Source: Shouchella hunanensis (GTDB lineage: Bacteria > Bacillota > Bacilli > Bacillales > Bacillaceae_D). Taken from it: a stretch of 64,000 bases of DNA. A program made the position numbers and the translations under genes. The notes beneath the pieces are model-generated. The model worked only from the letters and a program-made list of their open reading frames with translations. It made no database searches and was not told the origin of the DNA. The first letter of the stretch is position 1. The number at the start of each line of letters is the position of its first letter. The stretch is from NCBI RefSeq assembly GCF_028735875.1, contig NZ_CP117834.1:124001-188000 (forward strand), written 5' to 3'. Positions 7,599 through 17,009 of this stretch are shown piece after piece.

Positions 7599-10500
7599 AG
7601 TGTCGACTCCTTTTTCACATTTAATGGGTCTCGCCACTCCGCTATTGACTTTAATCGGAAGGACGGATGATCATAATAATAAAGACTGGCAGCAACGGTA
7701 GCTTGTTCTGTAAAGACCGACAATTGCTGTGCAAGCGCTTGATGGCGATACCTTTCATTGCCTGGTTGCCCTGGTAGTGTTAGGTCAATTAGCGCCTTCG
7801 CGCCAGTTGTTTCAATCCACTTTTCAAATTGGTCCGTTTCAATGGTAAAGCCAGCTTCTTGCAGTAAAGGTGAGACGTATTCTTCTATGCCAGCTTCTAC
7901 CTGTAAGAAAACGGATTTGTTCAGATGATCTTCAAACAATGATGGCAACGTCTCAAATGGTGCACTTACTTTCGCTAGAGCCTCTTCTGGCGTTTCACCG
8001 ATCATTAATAATTCTCCCGTTGATTTCATTTCTGCTCCTAATTTTGGATCAAGACCAGACAATTTCCCGTATGAGAATACAGGTGCTTTAGCCGCAAAGA
8101 AGGACGGCTTCTGTTTTCTTATAGGAAGCTGATCAATGGTTTCCCCTAGCATTAATCTTGTTGCATAAGCAACAAATGGTTCACCTGTTAGCTTTGCGAG
8201 GAGTGGCACTGTACGAGAAGCACGAGGATTTACTTCAATAACATAAATGTCCTCTCCTTGCACAACAAATTGAATGTTAAAAATGCCCTTGAAGGCCATC
8301 GCATCGGCTAGTTTTTTGGCGATGATTTCTAAACGATTCTGAATCGCATTGCTTACACGATAAGGTGGCGTAATAGCCAAACTATCGCCAGAGTGAACGC
8401 CTGCTTGTTCCACATGTTCAAACATACCAGCGACATAAATCTCTTCTCCATCTGTTAACACATCCACATCTATTTCAACACCTTGTACATACGTATCCAT
8501 AAGGAGTGGAAATAACCCTTTATACGGATGATCCTTTAAATAATCTTCCACTTGTTCTTTCGTTTGTAATATGGCCATCCCTTGACCTCCAATAACAAAC
8601 GAAGGTCGCACTAACATTGGAAATGTTGCTTCATCACAATAATCGAACGCTTCCTCTATCGATGAAACGGCCACACCAGGAATCGGTTCCACGCCAATTG
8701 TTGAAAGTAATGTATAAAAAGCATCACGTTCTTCCAGCTCATCTACACAAGCGGAAGAAACACCAAATACATGAATTCCTGCTTGTTCAAGCTCCTTTGT
8801 CAGTTTTATGCCAGTCTGACCACCTAGCGTTACAACAACGCCTTCAACATGTTCATGATTTACAATAGCCACTACATCTTCAAGAGCGAGAGGTTCAAAG
8901 TAAAGGCGGTCTGCGGTCATGTAGTCTGTGCTAACAGTCTCTGGGTTGTTATTAATGATAATGGCTTCATAACCAAGCTCACGAATCGTCTTTGCGCCAT
9001 GAACGGAACAATAATCAAATTCAATCCCCTGACCAATTCGAATAGGGCCTGAACCAATAATGATAATTTTTTTGTTGGGTGAAGGAAGACTTTCATTTTC
9101 GCCAAAGTAGCTTGAATAAAAGTAAGGTGTTTGTGCTTCAAATTCTCCAGCACATGTATCAACCATCTTATAAACAGGTTTGATTCCCATTTCTAGACGC
9201 GTGTCTCTTACTTCCACTTCAGTGACTCCCCATAGATTGGCTACGTTTTGATCGGAAAAACCTGCTTTTTTGTAGTCTTCCATTTGGCTTTTCGTTACAG
9301 ATTGTAAAGAACCGGCCTTCAAATCGTTCTCTACTTCAATTAGGCTTGCAAAACGTTGCAAGAAAAAGCGATCTATTTTCGTTTCTTGATGAAGCTCTTC
9401 AACATTTATTCCACGGCGAAGAAGTTCAAACAGAATAAAGAGGCGACGATCATCAGCTTGACTCATTAACGTCCAAAGGTAGGACGTCTCGTCTTTATCA
9501 AACTCGCCTCTTGCTAAATCTTCAATACCAATCTCCAGTGACCGAATGGCCTTTTGCAGCGCAGCACCAAAAGACCGCTCAATTGCCATCACTTCACCTG
9601 TAGCTTTCATTTGTGTCCCGAGGGTTCGATCAGCTTGATAAAATTTATCAAATGGCCAGCGTGGAAATTTTACAATGCAATAATCCAAGGCTGGTTCAAA
9701 GCTTGCGTACGTGTGACCTGTAACAGGATTTAACAGTTCGTGTAAGTGATAACCAACCGCTAACTTGGCAGCAATACGGGCAATGGGATATCCTGTTGCC
9801 TTTGATGCAAGTGCCGAAGAACGTGAAACCCGAGGATTCACTTCAATTAAGTAATATTGATCACTATGCGGATCAAGCGCAAATTGAATATTACAACCAC
9901 CGATAATGCCTAGCGCGCGAATGATTTTTGTTGAAGCCGAACGAAGCATTTGATAATCCCGGTCAGTCAACGTTTGTGATGGTGCTACAACAATTGAATC
10001 TCCTGTGTGAATGCCAACTGGGTCAATGTTTTCCATATTACAAATCGTAATACACGTATCGTTCGAATCACGCATCACTTCATACTCAATTTCTTTAAAC
10101 CCTGCAATGCTTTTTTCAATCAAGCATTGATTAATCGGGCTCTGTCTAATTCCATTGGCCACAATTGTACGCAACTGATTCACATTCTGGGCAATTCCGC
10201 CCCCGGAACCACCAAGGGTATAGGCAGGTCTAACAATAATAGGAAAATCAATTTTCTCAGAAAAAGCAACGGCTTCTTCAACCGTGTGGATAATGTCACT
10301 TTCAGGGACAGGTTCTTGTAATTCATTCATTAAATCACGGAATCGTTCTCGATCCTCCCCTTTTTTTATTGACTCAATGGGTGTGCCCAACAAGCTCACG
10401 CCATATTTCTCAAGGGTTCCTTCATCATGAAGTTTTAACGCTAAATTTAATCCTGTTTGACCACCAAGCGTAGCCAATAGACCATCTGGTTTTTCTTTTT

Positions 10501-10732
10501 TTATAATATTTTCTACTGTCGCAGCCGTCAATCGTTCAAAATAAACAACATCAGCACAGTGCTCATCTGTCATAACGGTTGCTGGGTTAGGGTTTAGTAA
10601 AATTACGCGAATGCCTTCTTCTTTTAATGCAAGACATCCTTGTGTCCCCGCATAATCAAATTCTGCTGCCTGACCAATCACAATGGGTCCTGATCCGATG
10701 ACTAACACGCTTTTTATGGAATGGTTATGCAT
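7574..10732 (-). CDS. carB: Carbamoyl-phosphate synthase large subunit (arginine pathway)
   Basis: The large subunit uses ammonia from CarA, bicarbonate and two ATP to make carbamoyl phosphate. The 1052-residue protein shows two homologous ATP-grasp halves, each starting with a dinucleotide-like motif (VLVIGSGPIVIGQAAEFDYA near residue 10; KIIIIGSGPIRIGQGIEFDY near 555). Each half carries RPAYTLGGSGGG- or RPSFVIGGQGM-type loops. The last ~130 residues correspond to the allosteric MGS-like domain but are divergent. Its placement in the arg operon, not with pyr genes, indicates the arginine-specific isozyme. It overlaps carA by 8 bases. Confidence 0.97.
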   Translation of the reverse strand: MHNHSIKSVLVIGSGPIVIGQAAEFDYAGTQGCLALKEEGIRVILLNPNPATVMTDEHCADVVYFERLTAATVENIIKKEKPDGLLATLGGQTGLNLALKLHDEGTLEKYGVSLLGTPIESIKKGEDRERFRDLMNELQEPVPESDIIHTVEEAVAFSEKIDFPIIVRPAYTLGGSGGGIAQNVNQLRTIVANGIRQSPINQCLIEKSIAGFKEIEYEVMRDSNDTCITICNMENIDPVGIHTGDSIVVAPSQTLTDRDYQMLRSASTKIIRALGIIGGCNIQFALDPHSDQYYLIEVNPRVSRSSALASKATGYPIARIAAKLAVGYHLHELLNPVTGHTYASFEPALDYCIVKFPRWPFDKFYQADRTLGTQMKATGEVMAIERSFGAALQKAIRSLEIGIEDLARGEFDKDETSYLWTLMSQADDRRLFILFELLRRGINVEELHQETKIDRFFLQRFASLIEVENDLKAGSLQSVTKSQMEDYKKAGFSDQNVANLWGVTEVEVRDTRLEMGIKPVYKMVDTCAGEFEAQTPYFYSSYFGENESLPSPNKKIIIIGSGPIRIGQGIEFDYCSVHGAKTIRELGYEAIIINNNPETVSTDYMTADRLYFEPLALEDVVAIVNHEHVEGVVVTLGGQTGIKLTKELEQAGIHVFGVSSACVDELEERDAFYTLLSTIGVEPIPGVAVSSIEEAFDYCDEATFPMLVRPSFVIGGQGMAILQTKEQVEDYLKDHPYKGLFPLLMDTYVQGVEIDVDVLTDGEEIYVAGMFEHVEQAGVHSGDSLAITPPYRVSNAIQNRLEIIAKKLADAMAFKGIFNIQFVVQGEDIYVIEVNPRASRTVPLLAKLTGEPFVAYATRLMLGETIDQLPIRKQKPSFFAAKAPVFSYGKLSGLDPKLGAEMKSTGELLMIGETPEEALAKVSAPFETLPSLFEDHLNKSVFLQVEAGIEEYVSPLLQEAGFTIETDQFEKWIETTGAKALIDLTLPGQPGNERYRHQALAQQLSVFTEQATVAASLYYYDHPSFRLKSIAEWRDPLNVKKESTLCKALPSI

Positions 10733-11801
10733 ATAGATGATCTCTCTCCTTTAGCGCCACAGTTTGAATAAACTCATCAAAAATGGCGTTTGAATCCATT
10801 GGTCCGGGGCTTGCTTCTGGGTGAAATTGTACTGTCATGATTGGTAAATGCTTGTGCATAAGCCCCTCAACGCTTTTATCGTTCACATTAACATAGCGAA
10901 CGTCAAAATCAGTCTTTTGAATGGATGCCTCGTTTACAACGTAACTATGATTTTGACTTGTCATATAGACTCGGTTCGTTTGATAGTCCAAAACGGGTTG
11001 ATTTGCTCCTCGGTGACCGAACGTTAGTTTTTCTGTTTCACCGCCAAACGCTAAAGCTAAAAGCTGATGACCTAGGCAAATCCCTAATGATGGATACGTA
11101 GTTGCCAGTTCATAGATAGTCGTTAAACAGGATTCTAGTTTTTTGGGGTTTCCGGGACCATTTGAGAAGATCAGTCCATCTGGTTTTAAAGCATCAATGG
11201 CTTCTTTTTTTGTCTCATAAGGCACTACGGTTACTTTCATTCCTTTTGCGACAAGTTCAATGGCAATAGACTGTTTATAACCGTAATCGATAAGAACAAT
11301 GTGTTTTGTTCCTTCCTCGTTGAAGATCTTTTGATCTTTCGTACTGACAAATGGGACAACATCTTTGTGTTCAAGTCCTTCGTTTTCTTTAACTGACTGA
11401 CTAGCGTCTGTTGTCATTGTTGCTTTCATATCTCCATGTTTACGAATACGTTTGACGATTGCTCTTGTATCTACTTGCGTCATATATGGAATGCCATGTT
11501 TTTCTAAGTACATACAAAAGCTCTCTACTTGACTATAATGGGAAGGATTTTCCTCTACTTCAGCTAAAATGACGCCCTCTACTTTCGGACCTTCGCTTTC
11601 AAAATCCCTTTCATTTACGCCATAGTTTCCAATCATTGGATACGTAAAGACAACAATTTGTCCTTTAAATGAAGGGTCACTAACTACTTCTTGATAACCC
11701 GTCATTCCTGTAAAGAAGACAATTTCTCCGTTAACAGGTTCCTTCCCGTGCCACAAACCTTCAAATTGCTCTCCACTCTCTAATAAAACGTACCCTTTCA
11801 C
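10725..11801 (-). CDS. carA: Carbamoyl-phosphate synthase small subunit (glutaminase)
   Basis: The 358-residue protein has the CPS small-chain N-terminal domain and a class I glutamine amidotransferase domain with the nucleophile in GICLGHQLL and the His-Glu pair in QFHPEASPGP. It supplies ammonia to CarB. The start is GTG at 11801 after GAGGTGATAGAGT. A 75-base gap before it carries a possible ARG box, whereas the other junctions of the arginine cluster are 16 bases or less, so carAB-argF may also be started or controlled separately. Confidence 0.97.
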   Translation of the reverse strand: MKGYVLLESGEQFEGLWHGKEPVNGEIVFFTGMTGYQEVVSDPSFKGQIVVFTYPMIGNYGVNERDFESEGPKVEGVILAEVEENPSHYSQVESFCMYLEKHGIPYMTQVDTRAIVKRIRKHGDMKATMTTDASQSVKENEGLEHKDVVPFVSTKDQKIFNEEGTKHIVLIDYGYKQSIAIELVAKGMKVTVVPYETKKEAIDALKPDGLIFSNGPGNPKKLESCLTTIYELATTYPSLGICLGHQLLALAFGGETEKLTFGHRGANQPVLDYQTNRVYMTSQNHSYVVNEASIQKTDFDVRYVNVNDKSVEGLMHKHLPIMTVQFHPEASPGPMDSNAIFDEFIQTVALKERDHLYA

Positions 11802-11816
11802 ACTCTATCACCTCGT

Positions 11817-11856
11817 AAAGAATAAATATTCTTTTTATCGGATAAAAATACATTTA
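11817..11856 (-). promoter_or_regulatory. Candidate ARG box region upstream of carA
   Basis: The minus strand reads ATGTATTTTTATCCGAT close to an AT-rich palindrome AGAATATTTATTCT. Both resemble the AhrC/ArgR box (TGAATAAAAATTCA type). This is the only gap of real size in the arginine cluster. The match is by eye only. Confidence 0.45.
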
Positions 11857-11876
11857 TGTGTAAAAAAAATGCCCGT

Positions 11877-13028
11877 TTATCCGTTTTGTTCAATGTCTGT
11901 TAAAACAGTCTTTAGTATTAGTTGAGCTTCTTTCCACTCTTGTTTCGTTATTGTAAGTGGCGGTAATAATCTAGTTACATGAGCACCTGCAGGCAATAAT
12001 AACAATCCTCTTTCTTCACACCTATGAATAACTTGCTGTGCTTCCACTGTCGTTTCAAGTCCAATAAGGAAGCCACTGCCACGGATGTCTTTCACAATAG
12101 AACATGTGGATAGCTCTTTTTTTAATTCTTTTACCCATTCGTCTGCATGCGTGCGGATCGTTGTCAAGAACGCAGGTTCATAAATGTCTAAAACAGCTTT
12201 TACAATAGCCATTCCTAACGGATTTCCACCGAACGTTGAGCCGTGTGAGCCTGCTTGAAACGATTCAATTAATGGTTTCTTTCCTAACATGGCGCCGACT
12301 GGGAACCCGTTTCCTAGTCCTTTAGCGACCGTCACAATATCCGGATCCAACCGATAGTGTTCATAAGCAAAAAACGTACCTGTTCGACCGATTCCTGTTT
12401 GGATTTCATCAATGATTAGCAAAAGATTGTGTTTTTCTTTAAGGGTGTTGATGGCTTCCACATACGCTTCGTTGATCACATGTACGCCACCTTCTCCTTG
12501 AACAACTTCAATCATAATGGCGGCTGTATCCTCTTGCACGGCTAATTCGAGTGCATCGGTATCGTTAAAATCAACATAGGTAAAGGAAGATAGTAAAGGA
12601 CCGTATCCTTCATGAATAGCGGCTTGACCTGTGGCGGCCATAGAACCTAGCGTTCTTCCATGGAACGATTGCTTCATCGATATAATATGTGACTTGCCAG
12701 TAGCTTTTCTAGCAAGCTTGATTGCTGCTTCATTTGCTTCTGCACCGCTATTGCAGAAAAACACCGCATCACAACTACTTTTTTCAACAAGCTGTTTTGC
12801 TGCTTGTTCTTGAACTTCATAATGGAATAAGTTGGAGCCATGCCATAATAAATCTGCCTGTTTGTGCAATGCTTGCACGATACTTGGGTGATTATGCCCT
12901 AAATTCGTAACGGCGATGCCAGACATAAAATCAAGGTATCGTTTGCCGTCTTGACTGTATAAAAACGCTCCCTTACCTTGGGTTAACTGGATATCTTTCT
13001 TTTTATAAGTAGGAAATAAATAGCTCAT
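11877..13028 (-). CDS. argD: Acetylornithine aminotransferase
   Basis: This PLP-dependent class III aminotransferase converts N-acetylglutamate semialdehyde to N-acetylornithine. The 383-residue protein shows FCNSGAEANEAAIKLARK, the LIIDEIQTGIGRTG cofactor motif and VAKGLGNGFPVG with the Schiff-base lysine. The ATG at 13028 (MSYLFPTY) is preferred because TGGAG precedes it by six bases; an ATG four codons upstream has no ribosome site. It follows argB by 15 bases. Confidence 0.95.
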   Translation of the reverse strand: MSYLFPTYKKKDIQLTQGKGAFLYSQDGKRYLDFMSGIAVTNLGHNHPSIVQALHKQADLLWHGSNLFHYEVQEQAAKQLVEKSSCDAVFFCNSGAEANEAAIKLARKATGKSHIISMKQSFHGRTLGSMAATGQAAIHEGYGPLLSSFTYVDFNDTDALELAVQEDTAAIMIEVVQGEGGVHVINEAYVEAINTLKEKHNLLLIIDEIQTGIGRTGTFFAYEHYRLDPDIVTVAKGLGNGFPVGAMLGKKPLIESFQAGSHGSTFGGNPLGMAIVKAVLDIYEPAFLTTIRTHADEWVKELKKELSTCSIVKDIRGSGFLIGLETTVEAQQVIHRCEERGLLLLPAGAHVTRLLPPLTITKQEWKEAQLILKTVLTDIEQNG

Positions 13029-13043
13029 AATCGACTCCATTCT

Positions 13044-13808
13044 TTATGGGACAAGCGTTCCTTTCTCAATAACCGTGCCACTTTCTACAGTTAATCGCTC
13101 TTTTCCACTTACAATACGCACTCGCTGCAAATGTTCAGAAAGACTATTCAGTGCACCTGTCACTTTAGGAATCATTCCGCCTGTAATGTCCCCTTGTTCA
13201 ATAAATTTCTTAATGTCTATTTCATTTAGTTTAGCTTGTTTCTCGGCTTTAATATAAACACCATCTACATCAGTCACAACAATAAACTCTTCTGCAGCTA
13301 AAGCTTTTGCCACGGATGAAGCAACTGTATCTGCATTAATATTTACTTGCTTGCCACATGCCGTTAAGCCTAACGGAGAAACAACCGGAACCATTTGTTC
13401 ACGAAGTGCCGTTTCTAACACTTCTGTATGAACCATCTTCACATCACCAACTAAGCCTAATCGTTGTTCATCCATTAAAGTTGCATGAATGAAACGGTGA
13501 TCATACCCGTTTAACGAAATCGCGTTCATTCCTAGAGCTTGAAGTTGATTAACAATGGATTGGTTCACCTGATGAAACAAGACATCCTTTACAATCGTTA
13601 GCACCGGTGCAGTTGTCTTTCGTAACCCTTGTTCAAATTCGACTTCAATGTTGGCTTTCTGCAATTGGTCATTAATAGCTGGCCCACCACCGTGAACGAT
13701 AATAAGTTCCTCACCTGAGCGCTGACGCTCAATTAGACCATTGTAAAAATCTTCACTAAGTTCAGCTAGCATGCTTCCACCAATTTTTATAACCGTTCGT
13801 TTGCTCAC
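13044..13808 (-). CDS. argB: Acetylglutamate kinase
   Basis: The kinase phosphorylates N-acetylglutamate in the second step of arginine synthesis. The 254-residue amino-acid-kinase fold starts KRTVIKIGGSML, has IIVHGGGPAIN for substrate binding and VVTDVDGVY near the ATP site. A GTG at 13808 with AGGAGG nine bases upstream is the best start; longer readings in frame run into the argJ coding region without a ribosome site. The N-terminal extension that makes the enzyme arginine-sensitive in some bacteria is absent, as expected when ArgJ recycles acetyl groups. Confidence 0.95.
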   Translation of the reverse strand: MSKRTVIKIGGSMLAELSEDFYNGLIERQRSGEELIIVHGGGPAINDQLQKANIEVEFEQGLRKTTAPVLTIVKDVLFHQVNQSIVNQLQALGMNAISLNGYDHRFIHATLMDEQRLGLVGDVKMVHTEVLETALREQMVPVVSPLGLTACGKQVNINADTVASSVAKALAAEEFIVVTDVDGVYIKAEKQAKLNEIDIKKFIEQGDITGGMIPKVTGALNSLSEHLQRVRIVSGKERLTVESGTVIEKGTLVP

Positions 13809-13821
13809 GTATGATGACCTC

Positions 13822-15051
13822 CTAAGTACGATACCCTGCATTGATACGAACATAGTCATAGGATAAATCACAGCCCCATGCTTTCCCTACTCCTGTACCT
13901 ACATGGAGATTAACTGAAATAACGATCGTTTCTTCATCTGTCATATAAGTCGTTATCGCTTTATCGTTCGTTCCGCATGGTTCGCTTTCCTTTAGCGTTG
14001 CATATGGACCAATAGCAATATCAATTAGATCCGGAGAAATCGTGCAACCACTATAACCAATTGCACAAATAATCCTACCCCAATTGCCATCTTTCCCAAA
14101 TACTGCTGTCTTCACTAAATCGGAACCTACTATTGTTTTCGCTATTATTCCTGCTTCGTCATTGGATTTTGCACCAACTACCTGTACCTCAATAAGCTTT
14201 GTCGCACCTTCTCCATCTCGAGCAATCATTTTAGCAAGCTCTGTTGCACAAAGCTGAAATGCTTCTTGAAAAACAGCCCATTGTGGATGGTCTTGGTTAA
14301 GCTGATTATGCTGCACCTTGTTAGACGCCAAGGCAAGAACCATATCATTTGTAGAGGAGTCACCGTCTACGGTTATTCGATTGAATGTTTTATTTGTTAC
14401 GTCTTTTAATAATTGTTGTAGCTCGTTGCCTTGAATCGTTGCGTCTGTAACTAAAAAACTAAGCATCGTCGCCATATTTGGATGTATCATCCCCGAACCT
14501 TTTGCAACCCCAGCAATACGAACTGCCTGCTCATCGATAACAAATTCTACACAAATTTCTTTTGTTGTCGTATCTGTTGTTAGAATGGCTTCCGCAAAGC
14601 TTGCTTGGCTTTCTGTTAATGATAACGTTTTGATTCCTGTTCTTACTTTCTTCATTGGCAACGGTTCGCCAATCACACCTGTCGAAGAAACAGCCACATC
14701 GGTTTCATTGAGATTTAATTTCTCTGCTACACATTTTTGCATTTCCTCGGCATCAATCATCCCTTGTTTACCCGTACAAGCGTTGGCATTGCCGCTATTT
14801 ACAACGACTGCTTGTAACGTACCTGTAGTTTCAATAAGAGATTTCGTAAGACGAAGCGGCGCTGCTTGGATTTGATTTGTCGTAAATACACCAGCTGCCT
14901 CTGCTACGTTCGAACAATAAATGAGTCCAAGATCAGGTTTTTCTCGTTTTAACCCGCAATGAGTGCCAGCTGTATGAAACCCTTGCACATCGTCAATACA
15001 GCCGTTTTTTATTATGTTTATCTGTTCATGTTGTTGCTCATTTAAAATCAC
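13822..15051 (-). CDS. argJ: Bifunctional ornithine acetyltransferase / N-acetylglutamate synthase
   Basis: ArgJ transfers the acetyl group from N-acetylornithine to glutamate, closing the cyclic arginine pathway; many bacillary versions can also use acetyl-CoA. The 409-residue precursor carries the self-cleavage site in KGSGMIHPNMATML, where the threonine after Ala becomes the N-terminal nucleophile of the beta chain. The start is GTG at 15051 with GGAGG seven bases upstream. The gene follows argC by 13 bases. Confidence 0.96.
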   Translation of the reverse strand: MILNEQQHEQINIIKNGCIDDVQGFHTAGTHCGLKREKPDLGLIYCSNVAEAAGVFTTNQIQAAPLRLTKSLIETTGTLQAVVVNSGNANACTGKQGMIDAEEMQKCVAEKLNLNETDVAVSSTGVIGEPLPMKKVRTGIKTLSLTESQASFAEAILTTDTTTKEICVEFVIDEQAVRIAGVAKGSGMIHPNMATMLSFLVTDATIQGNELQQLLKDVTNKTFNRITVDGDSSTNDMVLALASNKVQHNQLNQDHPQWAVFQEAFQLCATELAKMIARDGEGATKLIEVQVVGAKSNDEAGIIAKTIVGSDLVKTAVFGKDGNWGRIICAIGYSGCTISPDLIDIAIGPYATLKESEPCGTNDKAITTYMTDEETIVISVNLHVGTGVGKAWGCDLSYDYVRINAGYRT

Positions 15052-15064
15052 GGCTTTACCTCCA

Positions 15065-16102
15065 TTACGGATAAATAGGAAGCATCGTTAAACCTGTATG
15101 CTCATCCCATTCATTCATTAAATTCATATTTTGAATGGCTTGCCCTGCAGCGCCTTTGACAAGATTATCAATGACGGAAACAAGGATAACCCGGTTCGTA
15201 CGCTCATCATAAGCGACACCAATATCACAATAATTACTCCCATACACATGTTTGGTCTGAGGAAAATCGCCAATGTCACGAATACGAATAAATGAATGTT
15301 GCTCATATGCTTGTTTCAGACAATCGTAGAGCTTCTTATTAGTGACACCTTCTATTCCTGATGCATAAATGGTCGCCATAATGCCTCGCACCATCGGAAC
15401 AAGGTGTGGCTGGAAGCTTACTTTCACTTCTTCGTTTGTAAATGATGTCAGCTCTTGTTCAATTTCAGGTGTATGCTTATGGGAAGCAACGCCGTAAATC
15501 TTAAAATTCTCATTCATTTCACTGAAATGCGTCATTTGTGTTGGGCTCTTCCCTGCTCCAGATGTGCCTGTCTTTGCATCAATGATAATGGATGTTGGAT
15601 CAATCAATTCTGCTTGTAGTACAGGTCCCAGCGCTAGCAATATTGCAGTTGGAAAACACCCGGGGTTCGCAATGAGCTGTGCCGTTTGGATTGTCTCTTT
15701 ATTCCATTCACTCAATCCATAAGTCGCTTGTTTTATCAATGAAGCAGATGCAGCTTCTCGTTTGTACCAAGTTTCATAGATTGATTGTGAATGTAACCGC
15801 AAGTCCCCCGACAAATCAATGACCCGAATGCCTTGATCTAGTAGCCATTGACTCCACTTGCTTGACACTCCTGGTGGTGTCGCTAAAAAGACCGTGTCTA
15901 CTTGACCACTCAGCTCTGATTCGACTAGTGGCCGAAGCTTATATGTATCGCCATTACGTAAATGAGGATAGTGATTGGTTAACAGTACTCCTTCTTCACT
16001 AGATGTATAAAGATTAATGGAATTTATTTTTGGATGCTGGTTCAAAAAACGGATTAACTCCACCCCTCCGTATCCACTAGCACCGATAATACCAACATTC
16101 AT
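15065..16102 (-). CDS. argC: N-acetyl-gamma-glutamyl-phosphate reductase
   Basis: ArgC reduces N-acetylglutamyl phosphate to the semialdehyde with NADPH. The 345-residue protein starts with GIIGASGYGGVELIRFL (Rossmann loop) and has the active-site cysteine in ANPGCFPTA and the histidine region HKHTPEIEQEL. It is the first gene of the arginine operon. The ATG follows GGGAGTGAGACG, and the promoter with its operator-like sequence lies 40-70 bases upstream. Confidence 0.96.
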   Translation of the reverse strand: MNVGIIGASGYGGVELIRFLNQHPKINSINLYTSSEEGVLLTNHYPHLRNGDTYKLRPLVESELSGQVDTVFLATPPGVSSKWSQWLLDQGIRVIDLSGDLRLHSQSIYETWYKREAASASLIKQATYGLSEWNKETIQTAQLIANPGCFPTAILLALGPVLQAELIDPTSIIIDAKTGTSGAGKSPTQMTHFSEMNENFKIYGVASHKHTPEIEQELTSFTNEEVKVSFQPHLVPMVRGIMATIYASGIEGVTNKKLYDCLKQAYEQHSFIRIRDIGDFPQTKHVYGSNYCDIGVAYDERTNRVILVSVIDNLVKGAAGQAIQNMNLMNEWDEHTGLTMLPIYP

Positions 16103-16140
16103 CGTCTCACTCCCGAATCATTTTCTTTTGATATTTACCT

Positions 16141-16169
16141 ATTATAAATATGAATAAAAATAAATTCAA
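16141..16169 (-). promoter_or_regulatory. Arginine operon promoter overlapped by ARG-box-like sequence
   Basis: The minus strand has -35 TTGAAT (16164-16169) and -10 TATAAT (16141-16146) with a 17-base spacer. The spacer region contains ATGAATAAAAAT (plus strand 16150-16161), identical to the first twelve bases of the Bacillus AhrC box as I recall it, plus a TTGAAT arm. An arginine-dependent repressor bound here would block RNA polymerase. A second AT-rich repeat continues to about 16192. Confidence 0.72.
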
Positions 16170-16314
16170 CTGTATTTTTATTTTATTTATACTCTTTTTT
16201 CATAAGTGGTAAACAGAATTGATTTAAACTGTAATGCTCTAAACACTTTCATTACTTACTCAGGAACCACCTCTCGTATTTCCTTCTTATTGAGATTAAA
16301 TCGTTTAAGCAAAA

Positions 16315-16362
16315 TAAAAAAGCACGATCGGTAACCGCTCTAGTGCGATTGACGATCATGCT
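16315..16362 (-). terminator. Terminator after the Sco gene
   Basis: On the minus strand AGCATGATCG and CGATCGTGCT form a stem around a loop of about 20 bases, followed by TTTTTTATTTT. It ends the ctaG-sco unit before the arg promoter. Confidence 0.78.
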
Positions 16363-16394
16363 CTTCCATTAAAAACGCTGAGAAACGACTTGCA

Positions 16395-16991
16395 TTACTC
16401 ATTTTCTGATACATATCTAATAATATCTTCTAGAATGTCAGCTTGGTTCATTTCAAGTCCATTGTACTTCCTTACAACCTGTCCCTCTTTATTGACTAAA
16501 AAGAAACTTGTGGAATGGATAATATCTTCTGGTGTATCACCATACGCATAAGGTACACGAAAGGCTTCATTTGAAAATGTTTCAAGTTCGTCGATGTCAT
16601 ACCCTGTAAGAAAATCCCAACTTCTAGAACCAACACCGATGTTTTCCGCATATTGCCTTAGTTGCTCAGGTGTGTCTAAAATCGGATCAGCTGTGAAGGT
16701 AATAAACTGAAGAGGATAGCCCTCTGAAGCTAAATCTTGTTGCAATTGATTCATATTTGGCATCATAGTCAAGCATACAGTTGTACAGTTTGTAAATGCG
16801 AAATTAGCAAGCCAATGCTCTCCTGCTACATCATCCGATCCAAATGCTTGCTCATCCTGATTGGTAAACGTAAATTCTGGTACATGAATAGCAGCTTCTG
16901 TTAAATCGAATTCAGATGATTGGCCCATCCCATACATCCAACCGCATCCAGATAATAAAAATAAGGTTATTATACTTATAATCGTTTTCAT
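16395..16991 (-). CDS. Sco/SenC family copper-handling lipoprotein
   Basis: Sco proteins deliver copper to the CuA centre of cytochrome c oxidase at the outer face of the membrane. The protein has a lipoprotein signal ending in LLSGC16, then a thioredoxin-like fold with the copper ligands C69-TTV-C73 and H159 (IIHSTSF). The length (198 residues) is normal. ATG 16991 is chosen because AAGGGTGG sits 5-8 bases before it. It lies 18 bases downstream of ctaG, so the pair probably serves oxidase biogenesis together. Confidence 0.92.
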   Translation of the reverse strand: MKTIISIITLFLLSGCGWMYGMGQSSEFDLTEAAIHVPEFTFTNQDEQAFGSDDVAGEHWLANFAFTNCTTVCLTMMPNMNQLQQDLASEGYPLQFITFTADPILDTPEQLRQYAENIGVGSRSWDFLTGYDIDELETFSNEAFRVPYAYGDTPEDIIHSTSFFLVNKEGQVVRKYNGLEMNQADILEDIIRYVSENE

Positions 16992-17009
16992 CATAACCAC
17001 CCTTCGTCT